Shown here: in pieces, positions 20,207 to 32,000 of the stretch
Layout of the letters: each line of letters starts with the position of its first letter
How positions within the stretch are numbered: the first letter of the stretch is position 1
Origin: Pocillopora verrucosa
Taxonomy: Eukaryota > Cnidaria > Anthozoa > Scleractinia > Pocilloporidae
Assembly: GCF_036669915.1 (NCBI RefSeq)
Contig: NC_089322.1
Span: 1,988,501-2,052,500, forward strand
Reading direction: 5' to 3'
Length of the DNA: 64,000 nt
Made by a program: the position numbers and the translations under genes
Notes under the pieces: model-generated
Told to the model about the DNA's origin: nothing
Databases searched by the model: none
Seen by the model: only the letters and a program-made list of their open reading frames with translations

Positions 20207-22084
20207 ATGAAATTTTTTGCGCTCATCTTTCTGGTTTGTCTCGCAATTGGCGCTGATGCTCGCAAGAAAAAGAAACTTTTCCGCCGAATATTGAACAAGT
20301 TGTCCCATCTTGAGGACCTGATTAAGAAGAAACAGGCCTGCTATCCGCCAAGTAAGATGTAGAAGATCTTTTTTGTCGTTTTAACGTTACTTTTACATCA
20401 CCGCTTTTTTGGTCCGTCGGTTCTGAATTTCGGCTGGATTAAAAGTTATTGTTAACATAGTTTGGAATTTTGCTAGTTACCCAGTTATGATCAATTGCCT
20501 GATAGTTTTTCTCATCTCTTCAGAGCCAACACCCGCAAGTTCCTGCAAAGAAATATATGAAAAAGACAGGTAAGGAACGTACGATCGTTAAATTTGTGCC
20601 TGAACGAGGGTGGGTGGCAAACAAACATATCGCGAAAATCCTTCTACAAAAAATTGCGCACTGGAGGAAAAATAATGTACAAAGCTAAAAGCGCAAAAAA
20701 AGAAAAATAAATAAAAAATAATTTATGCCAGTTGAGAATTCCACATCTCTTCCCCTTTACATGTAAGGATCAGTGTGAGTGATTTAAGAGAGTGTAAACT
20801 CGGCTGGATTTGTAGGGTTTGTTCTTTAATATCGTGATGGTGCAGATCTGGGCTCCTGTTTGGCTACACATCAAGAGCACAGTTTAAATACCTAAATAGC
20901 CTTGTAACAAGTCTTCACCCGTTGGAAATTGTGACATGTCTCCGTCCTGTTAACCCTGATTTTGTTTATCTCAGTATTATTCTCGCTGACCGTAATAGGG
21001 CAGAGCCAAGACTTCCCCGCGTATTCTTTGCGATGTCACGCAGTGCTGCTTCTTTTTTGCGTCTCGTGACATTCCAAAGAACTACCTCGTAGGATTCAAA
21101 GAATATAACACTCTGATGCTCTCTCATTAGTGCCAGCCCGAACAAGGCGTATAACCTCAAGCTTGGGAATAAATATCTGTCTGTGTATTGTTCCATGGAT
21201 GGGGAGCTCGGAGACTGCGGTTGTGGGGGATGGACGCTGGTCATGAAGATTGATGGTGCAAAGGTACAGTGGAACCCCTCTAAACTGGTGTACACCCTTG
21301 GGACCGTAGTTTTTCAAGAATGTCGAATGAAAACTTTGACTCGCTTCTTTCACTCCTGTTTGCTTCCCATTGTCTCTTTTAAGTCAGTGAATGTTTTATA
21401 GATCATATTAAAGGGCCACGCTCAACCAGCACGCAATACGGGCGTAGTGGACACTCTCAGTATTTTCTGGCGCGAGTTTGATGAAGCACTCATAGAGCGA
21501 AGTGAAGCAAAACTGGGGCAATACCGGATTAGTTTAGACACTAACTTGAAAATTACCTCATCTTGCAGCACAACTTTAACTACGATTCAAAAGCGTGGTG
21601 TTCCAGGTCTTCAATCTCTCCCGAAAATGGAGAAACGGGGTTGGATCACTTGGAGACCCTGTTACCAACGTACTGGAGCACGTCCTTTACCAAGATCTGT
21701 CTCGGTATGAAGGTCGATGGAGTAACCAGGTTCTTGCGAGTGGATAGGGCAGCAGCCTCACTGTATACCCTCATTGCTGATGGTCAGTACCGTGCTACCT
21801 CGCTGGGCCGTGATGCATGGAAGAAGCTGATTGGCCCCAAAGCCTCCCTCCAGCGCAACTGTAATCAAGAAGGCTTCAGTTCGCGGGTGAGTAGTAGCGT
21901 TCATTCTCGGGTTCGAATTGGAATCATCTCTAATCAAGAAGGAAATTGTCATTCCCCTGATTCCTTTATCGGATTTGGTGGAGGAGGGTCAGGATTCAAT
22001 AACGCGTGTGGAAACGGAGCCTCGTGGGGTCCAGACAACGGAAACAAAAATATCAAGGCATTTGGATACATTTTCGTTCAGTAA
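20207..22084 (+). CDS. gene C, unit 1: secreted fibrinogen-related protein (USOMP-5-like)
   Basis: Exons 20207-20351, 20524-20569, 21131-21263 and 21569-22084 (stop TAA) are joined by GT-AG introns in phases 1, 2 and 0, giving 279 residues. Exons 1, 3 and 4 have exactly the lengths of gene A; exon 2 is one codon shorter. A signal peptide (MKFFALIFLVCLAIG start) ends near residue 18, followed by a very basic RKKKK stretch. The domain opens with GDCGCGGWTLVMKIDG, one Cys more than gene A, and ends IKAFGYIFVQ. It is a secreted protein of the coral skeletal-matrix fibrinogen-like type; the partner and exact role are unknown. Confidence 0.88.
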
Positions 22085-22199
22085 AGACGCTGAACTGCTC
22101 TGCTCAAGTAAAAAGCTACATGCGACATAAAGCATGCTCTTATTTCAGTAATGGGGATTTTAAATGTGGGTTTTTGCTTTTGTTGTTAAATGAAGGGAA

Positions 22200-22205
22200 A
22201 ATAAA
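22200..22205 (+). terminator. poly(A) signal of gene C, unit 1
   Basis: AATAAA 115 bases after the stop codon, equivalent in position to the signal of gene A. The unit 2 equivalent is 46618-46623. Confidence 0.5.
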
Positions 22206-22518
22206 AGTGGGTCAATGAATCAAAATAATGCCTCTTAATTTCTGTGTTGTAGTTACTCGAAGGAGAATATTTCCTGTAGGTGTATAACTTTTACTCCCTC
22301 TAAGAAGTTGCTTTCCTTAAATCATATCAATACACTGTCTTTATGGGAGCCTTTTTTTTTCTTGACATCATAATTCGTTCAGCAAGGGCCAAATTAAAAA
22401 AAACTAAAATTGCACAAAATAAATGGAAGAAAACGACAGACCTCTCGTTATTTATCGCCTGATGGAGAGGGGCTGGGGTCCTCAGACCGAAAGATGCAAA
22501 AACAATGAATACACTTAC

Positions 22519-22593
22519 CATATCTTTGATTCATCCACTATGTCGTCGAATAGGCGCCTAACTCGACCGACTTCCGTAATCGTGCTGCAGTCC
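22519..22593 (-). other. conserved exon-like segment downstream of gene C (unit 1)
   Basis: A minus-strand open stretch encoding TITEVGRVR, then LFDD or LFDE, then SKIW, ends at a gtaagt donor. The inverted counterpart at 5243-5317 on the plus strand keeps the frame and a gtaaat donor. It could be a lost exon of the paralogue D lineage, which lies on that strand. Unit 2 equivalents are 28542-28616 and 46937-47011. Confidence 0.3.
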
Positions 22594-22755
22594 CATATCC
22601 TTTTTAAGGGCGCAATCAGTAAACTAGCGACAAAAAAGTTAGGACCTGATTTGTTTTTTCTGCACTTCTTGCAAAGCAAAAATCATTCCTTTTGCAAAAT
22701 TTCCTTGTAAAATAATTTCTCAGTGTGTATTTGCCACCTTCTTGGCCTCATACTA

Positions 22756-23414
22756 CCGTAGTTATTGAGTTATAAGGCGCACCGTTTTTTTCAAGAAATT
22801 CCTAATTTCTACTAAAAATTACCAGCAAAGTTTGGGTGCGTCTTATAGGCGAATATTTTCCCGAAAAAAATTTTTTCGTCACAGTTACTGGTACGATTTC
22901 AAGCAAATAAAAGGATACACAGTGTTGGTCATTGACTTTTATAAGTATGGTGGTTCTGAAAAGACGAGCGAAGTCAAATTTGCATAGATATGATACGTGC
23001 TCGAGAGCACGTGCTCAGTAATTTGACACGTCACAAAACAAAACGAAAATAAACAAGCGAAGAGATAAATACCTTCATCCATCCAGCCTTCTTTGTGCAC
23101 TGAGACCTGCATTCTCGGCGGTATGTTGATTCTTGTTTAATCAAGGCTTTTGTTTGTGCGCGTGGTCGCGTGTGCGACAATTCTGCTTTTGTTAATTAAC
23201 AGTAAACTATAATCAATACGCGACTTTTTCGCTTTTTTGTAAGTTTATGAGGGAATTTACAATAAACTTGACTGATCTTTACTCCCCAAACAACGGTGTG
23301 CCTTATAACCAAGTATTTTAGCGATATTTTCAGTTTGAAAACATGCAATGATGAAGTTGCCGAATTGGGGGTGCGTCTTATAGCCGAGTGCGCCTTATAA
23401 CCGAATAACTACGG
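22756..23414. mobile_element. 659-bp non-autonomous TIR element with TA target site (unit 1)
   Basis: The left end CCGTAGTTATTGAGTTATAA and the right end, read as its complement CCGTAGTTATTCGGTTATAA, are terminal inverted repeats flanked by TA on both sides. GGCGCAC and GTGCGCC continue the arms. No transposase is encoded. The TA target fits Tc1/mariner/pogo-type elements. The interior has a palindrome TGCTCGAGAGCA around 22999. Confidence 0.75.
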
Positions 23415-23949
23415 TAGTTTCTTATTTTGTCGGAGACTGGGTCCCAACGTAATTAAGTTTTGATTGACACTTCACGTAAGTTATCATGGTTGTCGCTTTT
23501 GAAGGAGTGTTTTTTCTTAGAAGAAGGTGTAAAAAAGCACTGAGGGAAATGGAACAAAAAAATTTAAACTAGGAATGGTGTTTTCAAAGCCCTTCATGCT
23601 GGGGGGCCGGAGAGGAATAGATCATTTCATTTTAACTCACTGCGTTCGCACACATGAAAATTATTTTCTAAACCGTTAAAGGAACTTGCACAACACGACA
23701 ACCACAGTCAAATGGGTTGGTAACTCACGGAGAGCCAATATAAGCTTTATTACTGTATTCGAGCACTATGTGTATAAATGGTCACATTGCTTTTTGTCCC
23801 ACAGAAATACGATACGCGAAGCTATATCCTCATTAAGCTAGTACATTGCACAATTCATATGATACGGTTAAATTATAGTGAAAGCACTGATTATAATCAT
23901 ACAAACTAGGCTGTAACTATCATCACGCGTGGAAACTTAATGATAGCAA
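23415..23949. other. 3' flank of the DIRS element (unit 1)
   Basis: No gene. The element's 3' terminal repeats would be expected here, but no split direct repeat with the 5' side could be recognised by eye. The unit 2 equivalent is 47833-48367. Confidence 0.4.
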
Positions 23950-24864
23950 TTAAATACCTAGGCTAGATGAAACTGAAAGCCGTGCAGATATATCTTCTTG
24001 AATATACAAGTCTTTGGCGTAATCGGATTTCCACCGCCCGTGTAATTTTAATAACCTGTCTGATACAGGGCCGCTAGGTGAATTTACGGCAGCGGTTGCC
24101 CCACCGGACCTAAGACTGTGTAACCCAAAAAGTTTGGAGTCGTAACCTAGAGCCTTGAGAGCTTCCAAAAAGATTTCTCGACACCTAGAATACGAAATTC
24201 CTTTGTTCCCTAAAACATAAGTATTATAATTTTTCTGAAATACTAACTGCCTGATTAGGAGACCGTCTGCATTATGGTCCATTCTTGCAGCAGACATATA
24301 CCTAAGGACCATATGAACTGGACAAGTGGCATTGTCCGTTCTAGCAATAATAGCTTTATTACCTTCCCTGTAGACATCTGTTTTACTACTTGGTATAACA
24401 ATGGACATATGGTCATCTGCGAAAGTTATATGCGAAGCTTTGATATTTGCTAACTCATTGAATCTGAAGAAACCTGCGAAACCTAAGAGGACTATGACTG
24501 AAATTCGCAGATCTTTTAGATTAGCGTCTACCTTGCCATGTTTAGCAACTATTCTCTGGACCATATCAATAGAGAGAGGGAGCTTCCTATTCTTCCGTTG
24601 TGTGCCATTACGTTTCGCAGCTTCAACAACATTTCTACACACTCCGGTTTTCAAAGGATTATTACTACAAGTTACGTCTACTACATCGTGTAGCCAAACT
24701 AATGCAGCATAAGCCATACTAACAGTGCTGGGAGAACCAGTCTTCCTGTGAAGTTGAGACAAATAGGCCGCTACAACAACAGGCTCTTGTGGCAAAACGA
24801 ATTGAGCCTTAACATCATTGCACCAACGCATAAATTTTTGACACTCAAGTAAATATCTATTCAT
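23950..24864 (-). CDS. tyrosine recombinase of DIRS-like retrotransposon, unit 1
   Basis: 304 residues from the first Met; the frame is open for 28 codons further upstream after a TGA, so the start is uncertain or set by splicing. An N-terminal SAM-like region is followed by the catalytic domain. Expected residues are all present: Arg134 (FFRFNE), Lys161 (SSKTD), His249 and Arg252 (HSLRSG), His275/Trp278 (HGRW) and the likely nucleophile Tyr287. In DIRS-like elements this enzyme integrates a circular DNA intermediate. The frame is intact although the element's RT is broken. Confidence 0.88.
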   Translation of the reverse strand: MNRYLLECQKFMRWCNDVKAQFVLPQEPVVVAAYLSQLHRKTGSPSTVSMAYAALVWLHDVVDVTCSNNPLKTGVCRNVVEAAKRNGTQRKNRKLPLSIDMVQRIVAKHGKVDANLKDLRISVIVLLGFAGFFRFNELANIKASHITFADDHMSIVIPSSKTDVYREGNKAIIARTDNATCPVHMVLRYMSAARMDHNADGLLIRQLVFQKNYNTYVLGNKGISYSRCREIFLEALKALGYDSKLFGLHSLRSGGATAAVNSPSGPVSDRLLKLHGRWKSDYAKDLYIQEDISARLSVSSSLGI

Positions 24865-25364
24865 CGTCGAAGGTTGTCTGGCCTTAAACTGATCAGTAAT
24901 GAGGCGCAGCTTGAAGGGAGCTAAAGATCCATAGAGACTTGCTCAACAGGACTGAGCAGAGATGGCCTGTTGAGGAAAACAAAAGGAAAAAACACATAAC
25001 AGAGGGGTGTAGAGGTGGAACAATCTTACTCACTGATTCATGGCTAAAAGGGAATAAGTACTACAACCCGGGTGCTATTAGTTCTCAACACCACTACATT
25101 CATTAAATGAAGATCAAAAAAGGGCAATAAATAACACAGCACTATTGGAGTGCTATTCGTTGTCGACAAAACTTCTGCACATTGACACTGGCCGAAAAGA
25201 AATAAATACCTCAACACTGGTAAGGTGCTACTCGTTGTCAGCACATCTACCTGATATAAAATGATCAAAGTGAAATAAATAACGCAACACTGCCAAGGTG
25301 CTATTCGTAGTCAGCACAAATTCCACTCGCTAGATTGTGGCCGAAAGGCCAACCTTTCAGATTC
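24865..25364. repeat. spacer between RNase H and recombinase with degenerate 65-83-bp repeats (unit 1)
   Basis: The motif AATAAATAAC..CA(A/G)CACT followed by AGGTGCTATTCGT(T/A)GTC recurs, starting near 25053, 25136, 25201 and 25274. The spacer has pyrimidine-rich cag sites on the minus strand and may hold an intron, as some DIRS elements do. The unit 2 equivalent is 49283-49782. Confidence 0.55.
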
Positions 25365-26771
25365 TTACCCCGAAGGAACGAAATTCAATCTTAAAGCCAC
25401 TACATATCCCGGAGTATTTGGCGAACCCAGAATAGAATTGTGATTTCGCCCGTGCGTCAAAGCTTGAGGCATAGACAAAACTCTTAAATCCTGGATGAAA
25501 CTGCAATAAATATTGGTTAACAGGGGCCAAAACACGGCTGACTTCCACAGTGGAACAATAAGGGTGCCCTTGGCTCCTTGACTATATATATAGGCAAGCG
25601 TTCTGGGAATAAGATAAACTGGCGGAACTAACCAGCAGTTCTCAACTTCCCACGACTGCATAAATGCGTCAATGCCCGACGTTTCCGGGTTCCAAAATCT
25701 AGAAAAATATCTGGTGATTTTTCTGTTGTAATACGTGGCAAAACAATCCACCGTGTGGGGACCCCAAAGACTATCCAAGTCTTTGAAGACGTCCTCAGTG
25801 ACCTGCCAATTGTCAAAATCCACCAGTTTGCTAATAAAATCTGCCCTGGTATTGCCATCTCTAGGAACCCATTCAATGTCCAAATGAATGCTGTGTTCGT
25901 AACATATCTTGAATATTCTTAAGGCAATCGTGTGTAACTCGAGATTCATGCTACCGACCTCAACGATTTTGGCAGTGGCCTGGTTATCGGTATACTACTT
26001 AATATGTGATGAACTTAAAATCGGAAGGCAAGACAGAAGTGAGAATTCAATTTCACTTAATTCTCGCCACGTAGAACTTCTACTCCTTTCGTCCTGCGTC
26101 CACATTTTGTGGCAAATATGCTCGCCGTCATTGATATAAGAAACAGCTCCGCAGGCAATATTACTAGCATCTGAAAAAGTTACTTTCTGAGGTTTGCGGA
26201 AAACAAAGCAATTTTTATAATTGCGTAGATGGATATTGTTCTTCCAGAAAACGATTTCATCCTTACAATACTCGTCTAAAATCATAGGTGTATCCCAATG
26301 CTCAGCAATAGCAATTGTCATCTGACAGTGTCTGGTAGTAATTCTGGGTAAATTTCCAGTAACCGGACATGTAGACATAACTTTCCCGACAAATGATGAC
26401 AATTGTCTAGCCGCAATTGTGCATTTTTGAGCTTCAATAAAAGCCACACAATCAACGATACCTTGGACCCTCCTGGGTGTAATACTAATAGTACCAAGAG
26501 TGGAGTTCCAGACCAATCCTAACCAAGTAATAATTTGCGTTGGTTCCCAAATTGACTTTTCGCTATTTGTTATAAATCCGGCTAAACGTATGTCGGAACG
26601 AACCCTACTAGCTATAATATTTGCCGAATTATAGTCGTCAGCTATGGACCAACCATCATCTAAAAATACCGCGATGTAAATACCGTTAGCCCTCCACCAT
26701 CCAACCAAAGGGTGGAGTATCTTTGTAAAGATATAAGGAGTTACAGAAAGGCCAAAAGGAAGAACTGTGAA
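25365..26771 (-). pseudogene. DIRS-like RT/RNase H gene, unit 1, 5'-deleted
   Basis: RNase H and C-terminal part of the polymerase. It keeps the FLDDG RT box, a TFSDAS RNase H segment and, after an in-frame TAG at 25995-25997, TDNQ and NTRADFISK with the DIRS-typical GPHTVDCFA and later DAFMQSW segments. The zinc knuckle and N-terminal RT are lost through an 841-bp deletion at about 26771. The join shares AAA on both sides. Confidence 0.85.
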
Positions 26772-28320
26772 AAAGAAAAGGAGGGGCGGGTGGGCGGGAA
26801 AGCAGAATACAGCAAAGCTATATTGGTGACGCGAGAAGTGAAATAAGCATACGGCTACTGGACTATACAGCAGTACATGCTATGACACCTTACTCCCATG
26901 TGGTACAGAAATCATGCATACTTGACAGGTATTACGTAACAGTAATGCACACGAAGGTGAGATAGAAAAACAAAGTGTGAACACTGACGTTCTGTAATAA
27001 ACTCCTATAGAAAATACATATTTATTTTCTATCTTCTTCGGTGGTATTTATGAAGAATTTCATTTTAAAAAATTGTCACCTATGATTTAGAAGAAATTAC
27101 GACAAATACGCAAATTTGTAGAGTAATGATTGGATGAAATGTCTCCTGAAAACACATCGTTGTGAAAGGAAAAGAATGGACAGTTTTATTTTCATCAAAT
27201 AACGACAATATATGATATATTCTTTGTTACAGTTGAATGCAAGATTAAAGAGCAGAAAAAATAGCCGCCGAATACACACAACATGAGCTTAGGAAAAAAA
27301 AAAAAGGAAAAAAAAAGTAGCCCAAAAATTTTTGTCCTAAAAAATGCCTTCATTGAGATCACCATTTTCAACGGCCCACCCCTAGAGTTTCGCATACGCG
27401 CCTGACTATCGCTTTTGACATCGGTCGCCTGGCAGGAATATTTTGTGCTGGTGAAAAACATAAATTGAACTTAACATTTATTGAACACGCAGCTTTGTGA
27501 AAGGAAAATGTTAAACATTTTTATTTTTATCAAATAAAAACCAAAAATAACGTGAACTCTGTTTCAATCGAATGCAAAAATCGTCGCACGTGACGGAACA
27601 TCGAATGCTCGAAATACAGTGTAACAGTGCGTACAAGAATATTCATATTTAGAAACAAATTACAAGAAACTGAAAACTTATTGACGAAATTGATGTCTAG
27701 CTCACGTTGAAGTTCAAGTTCCGTCATAAACATTAATTATCACGTTTTAAACATTCATGATCCGTGCGGAACGAACGGATCGTTAAAATGACATGGCCAA
27801 AGCTTTAATAAAATTCACGGATCGTCAACACAGCCTTACGAGTCGTGAATATATTCGACGCACCATGGTACTGGACATGCGTGACCGAGGAGAGAGAAAA
27901 TTGCGCGTCATCAATTTAATTTCTGACCACTTTTTTGTATATTAACAGAAATAAACTAATTTTGTTATTGTTGTGTGGTAAATACTCAAACAGTTATGCA
28001 CCTCAGAGTCGGTGAAAGTCCTTGATATCTATCTCGCAGCTCAGTTAATAATATCCACTTCCATTCACCTCCACTTCGGTGAATAAATAACTCACCTGCA
28101 TTTTTACTGGCACTGTGAATTGATTAATAACGGTAATAGGACTGAGTGGAGTCCAATTTCGTCTGCAATCATACGGGTGATTAACCAAATCGGACTTTGA
28201 ATGTAGCCCAAATTGGACGACACGAAGTCCCGTTATCATTATAAATCGGGCTGGTGATAATCAATTACGTTCGAGAATTTATAGTTCTAGCTTTAATTAA
28301 TTGCCTAACAATATCTTCAG

Positions 28321-28369
28321 GGCCAACTACACCTGCAAGTTCCTCGAAAGAAATATGCGACAAGGACAG
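28321..28369 (+). pseudogene. relic D (unit 2)
   Basis: Same orphan exon 2 as at 5022, with the same Cys-to-Ser change and gc donor. The decay therefore predates the amplification. Confidence 0.65.
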
Positions 28370-29053
28370 GCAAGGAACGAGTGTAGGGTCAGGGCGGGTG
28401 GCAAATACACACTGAGAAATCGTTACATGGAAATTGTGCAAAAGAGATGATTTTTACAAAGCAAGAAGCGTAGAAAAAAACAAGTCAGGCTCTAACTGTG
28501 TTTGTCGCTTGTTTACTGATTGAGCTCGTAAAAAGGAAATGGAACTGCACGACGATTACGGAAGTCGGTCGAGTTAGGTGCTTATTCGACGAGATACTGG
28601 ATGGATCAAAGATATGGTAAATATTTGCATTGTTTCTGTATTTTTTTGGTCTGGGGACACCCCCTTCCCTCCTATAGGCAATAAATAAAGAAGGGTCTCA
28701 TATTCTCTGCCATTTATTTTGTGTAATTTTAGTTTTTAGAATTTGGCCCTTACTGAACGAATTATGTTGTCAAGAGAGGAAAAGCACTCATAAAGACGGT
28801 ATGTTGATATGGTTTAAGGAAAAGTAACTTCTTGGAGGGAGTGAAAGTTATACACCTAAAAGACAGATTATTCTACAAATCAACTCAAAAATACAAGAGA
28901 CAATATTTTAATTCATTAACCCACTTCTATTGTTCGTTTATTTCATAGCAGAAGCGAAACCCGACGTCTTAAATCCTCATTACTGAAATAAGAGCTTGAT
29001 CATTGCTCCACGTCGCATGCAACTTTTTCCTTAAGCAGAGCAGTTCAGTGTCT

Positions 29054-32000
29054 TTACTGAACGAAAATGTATCCAAATGCCTTGATATTTTTGTCTCCGT
29101 TGTCCGGTGAATACAAGGCTCCGTTTCCACACGCGTTTTTGAATCCTGACCCTCCTCCACCAAATCCGATAAAGGAATCAGGGGAATGACAATCTCCTTC
29201 TTGATTAGAGATGATTCCAACTCGAACCCGAGAATGAACGCTACTACTCACCCGCGAATTGAAGCCTTCTTGATTACAGTTGCGCTGGAGGGAGGCATTG
29301 GGACCAATCAGCTTCTTCCATGCATCACGACCCAGCGAGGTAGCACGGTATTGACCGTCACCAATGAGGGCATACAACGAGTCTGCTTTCTGATGCAGTT
29401 GCAAGAACCTGGTTACTCTATCGACCTTCATTCCAAGGCAGATCTTGGAAAAGGACGTGCTCCAGTAGGTTGGTAACAGGGTCTCCAGGTGATCCAATCC
29501 GGTATCTCCATTTTCGGGAGAGACTGAAGACATTGAAGACCACACTTTTGAATCGTAATCAAAGGTTTGCTGCGAGAAAAAAGGACATTTTCAACTTAGT
29601 ATCCAGTGCATTTGAGAAAAGGCAATTTTCAACCTAATGTCTATAGTACTCCGGGACTGCACCAGTATCCCTTCTCTTTGCTCTATGAGTGCTCATTAAA
29701 CTCGCGCCAATCTCTCACCAGGTCAGGTGCCTCAATAGACGAATTTTCAACTGAATGTCGAAAGTAATCAGAGATTTCATTGGTTTTGCTTTACCTCGAA
29801 TTGTGATTGGTCCAGAAATTAAAACTCGTGCCACTCAACCGATGAGATGTAAAACTAACACTTAACACGACTTGGTCGCCTGCGTTTTCCCGTGCTTTAG
29901 GCAGTTTGGTCGTTTTTACTATGAGTTCTCATTGGCTGTCCGGGATATTTTTCTTTCTTTTGATTGGCCGTTGTGATTACTTTGGTTTCGGTCTTACGGC
30001 ACTGAAAAACTAAGCTGAATCGCTCATAATGGACGACGTTTCCGGTCTGTATGACAGAATCAAAGGCAAAATTGAAGAATTTGTAAGACGGCCAAACAGC
30101 TACGTTGAACCACGATCAAGACAATACATATTATCTTGCCACGATGCAATCACTATTCACGGCTGAAATATCAGACTCAGAAGTTATATACTTGACAAAA
30201 GTGTACAAAAGCAAGAGATTTAACAGGGACTCGATCCTTGACGTCGAATTGTATTACAAAGAGACGGAGACCTTCGAATTCTAAAATATATTTATTGGTG
30301 TCGGTGAAATGCCGGTGTCATTCACAAGGCGCAAAAAAAGGATTTGTAAAAGAAGTGCTTCGCCTCCTACGAATAAATTCGTCACACTCCACTTTTAATA
30401 AAAACATTCAGTGTTTCAAAATACGCTTAAATAATAAAGAATAATGAGAGGAAATTTTGGAGAAATGCATCTCTGAATTTGATCCAACCGGGAGGGAAAG
30501 GTTACTCAAAAACTTCCACGGAATTAGACTTGCGATGGATTATAAATGTTTCCCCGTTTGACGGTCTTTCAAGTGCCGAGAGGAACCTTCTGTTTGATTT
30601 TCCTGCGAAATGCTGTGTAGCAGGGCCTCAAAGGACTCGCTGTTTGTTTTCTTGCCTTATCCCAAGGCGTTTAGAATTGATCTAACAAACCATATAATAT
30701 GGTGGCTTTCCATTGTGCAGGACGGCCTCTTTTCGATGGCTTTATTTTCGCAAACGCGGAATCAAACGACAGAAATATGTAGAAAATAGACGATAGACAC
30801 TTGACGAAACTAGATGAGGGTATTACAAGCCGGTTCTCGATCATGGTTGCATAGTGTTAGTCGAATAATATCACACACACACGGTAGACTTTCCTTTTCT
30901 GTAAGTACAGATGATGAAATGATTTGGAGTGCAATTTGGTATTGGTAAGCACGAGGAAATTTTTCAAAGACAAGAAAATTGCACGAGCCCGCAGGTCAAG
31001 TGAAATTTGTAGTCTTTGAAAAATTTTCAAGTGCTTATCACGACAAATAGCAAGAGAAACCATGTTACTGCTTTTAATAATGTACATGAAAAAGAACATC
31101 AAAGAAGTCAAGACAGACGACTTTTAAAGCGTGCACGCGCTATTTGTAATTTGCATTCCTGTTACAACTTTGCACTCGTATTACATGAGAATGCATTTGT
31201 TTTCAGCCAATTAGAAGCGCAAGTAGATTATTATACAGGAAATACTAAGAATGTTCACTATGCCCGCATTGCATCCTGGTTGAGCGAAGACCTTTCATGT
31301 GCTCCATAAAACATTCACTGATTTAAGAGAGAAAATGGGAAACAAACAGGAGTGAGAGAAACGAATCAAAGTTTTCATTCGTTACATTCGAAAAACAATG
31401 AATTGGTAGGGTTTTGGAACCTTGAACATGTTTGAAATACCTTTGCACCGTCAGTCTTCATGACCAGCGTCCATCCCCCACCACCGCAGTCTCCAAGCTC
31501 CCCGCTCATGGAACAGTACACAGACACATCTTTATCGCCTAGCTTGAGGTCATACGCCTTGTTTGGGCTGGCACTAATAAGAGAGTATCAGTGTGTTATG
31601 TTCCTTGAATCCTACGCGGTAGTTCTTTGGAATGTCACGCAACGCAAAAAAGAAACAGCGCAGCGTGACATCGTAAAGAATACGTGCGGAGAAGTTTTTT
31701 CTTAGCTTGGCGCTATTGCGGTCAATGGGAATACTACTGAGATAAGCAAAATCAGGGTTAATAGGACGGAGACGTCTTAAAATTTCCAACGGGTGAGGGC
31801 TTGTTACATGTGCACCCACACAGGAGCTCAGAGCCGCGCTAGCAGGATATCAGAGAACAAAACCGACAAATCCAGTCTACTTTAAATTCTCTTGAATCAC
31901 TCACACAATTCCTGGTATCGATTAGGAAAAATATAAATCACTAGATAAAATCCGGAACTCTCTGAGACATAATAGTACATAATTTATTCATCTTTCTTTT

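Larger units (their letters stand above)
21548..22740. repeat. right arm of inverted repeat shared with gene A 3' region (unit 1)
   Basis: Reverse complement matches 5095-6290. The likeness stops at about 22740, just before the TIR element. Unit 2 equivalent: 45966-47158. Confidence 0.75.
3473..26771. repeat. tandem unit 1 (23.3 kb)
   Basis: Direct repeat with unit 2 (shift 23299 at the left end, 23145 in the middle, 24418 at the right end) and unit 3 (48558, then 44690). The changing shifts record unit-specific indels. Order inside: D relic, gene A, PLE debris, polymerase B relic, pseudogene B, gene C, TIR element, DIRS element. The right end is missing 841 bases of DIRS RT sequence relative to the unit 2/3 junction. 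Confidence 0.9.

Noticed and set aside
20966..21353. Minus-strand frames of 109 and 85 residues
   Set aside because: They run antisense over gene C exon 3; the plus-strand exon has matching phase and the WTLVMK motif.
21884..21900. Possible extra splice donor (GTGAGT) inside gene C exon 4
   Set aside because: The continuous frame matches the remembered family sequence across this point, and gene A has the same uninterrupted reading.
21918..22130. MESSLIKKEIV-type frames at gene C and gene A 3' ends
   Set aside because: Out-of-frame reading of exon 4, conserved only because the real exon is.
24401..24712. 103-residue plus-strand frame
   Set aside because: Shadow of the tyrosine recombinase, which has all catalytic residues on the minus strand.
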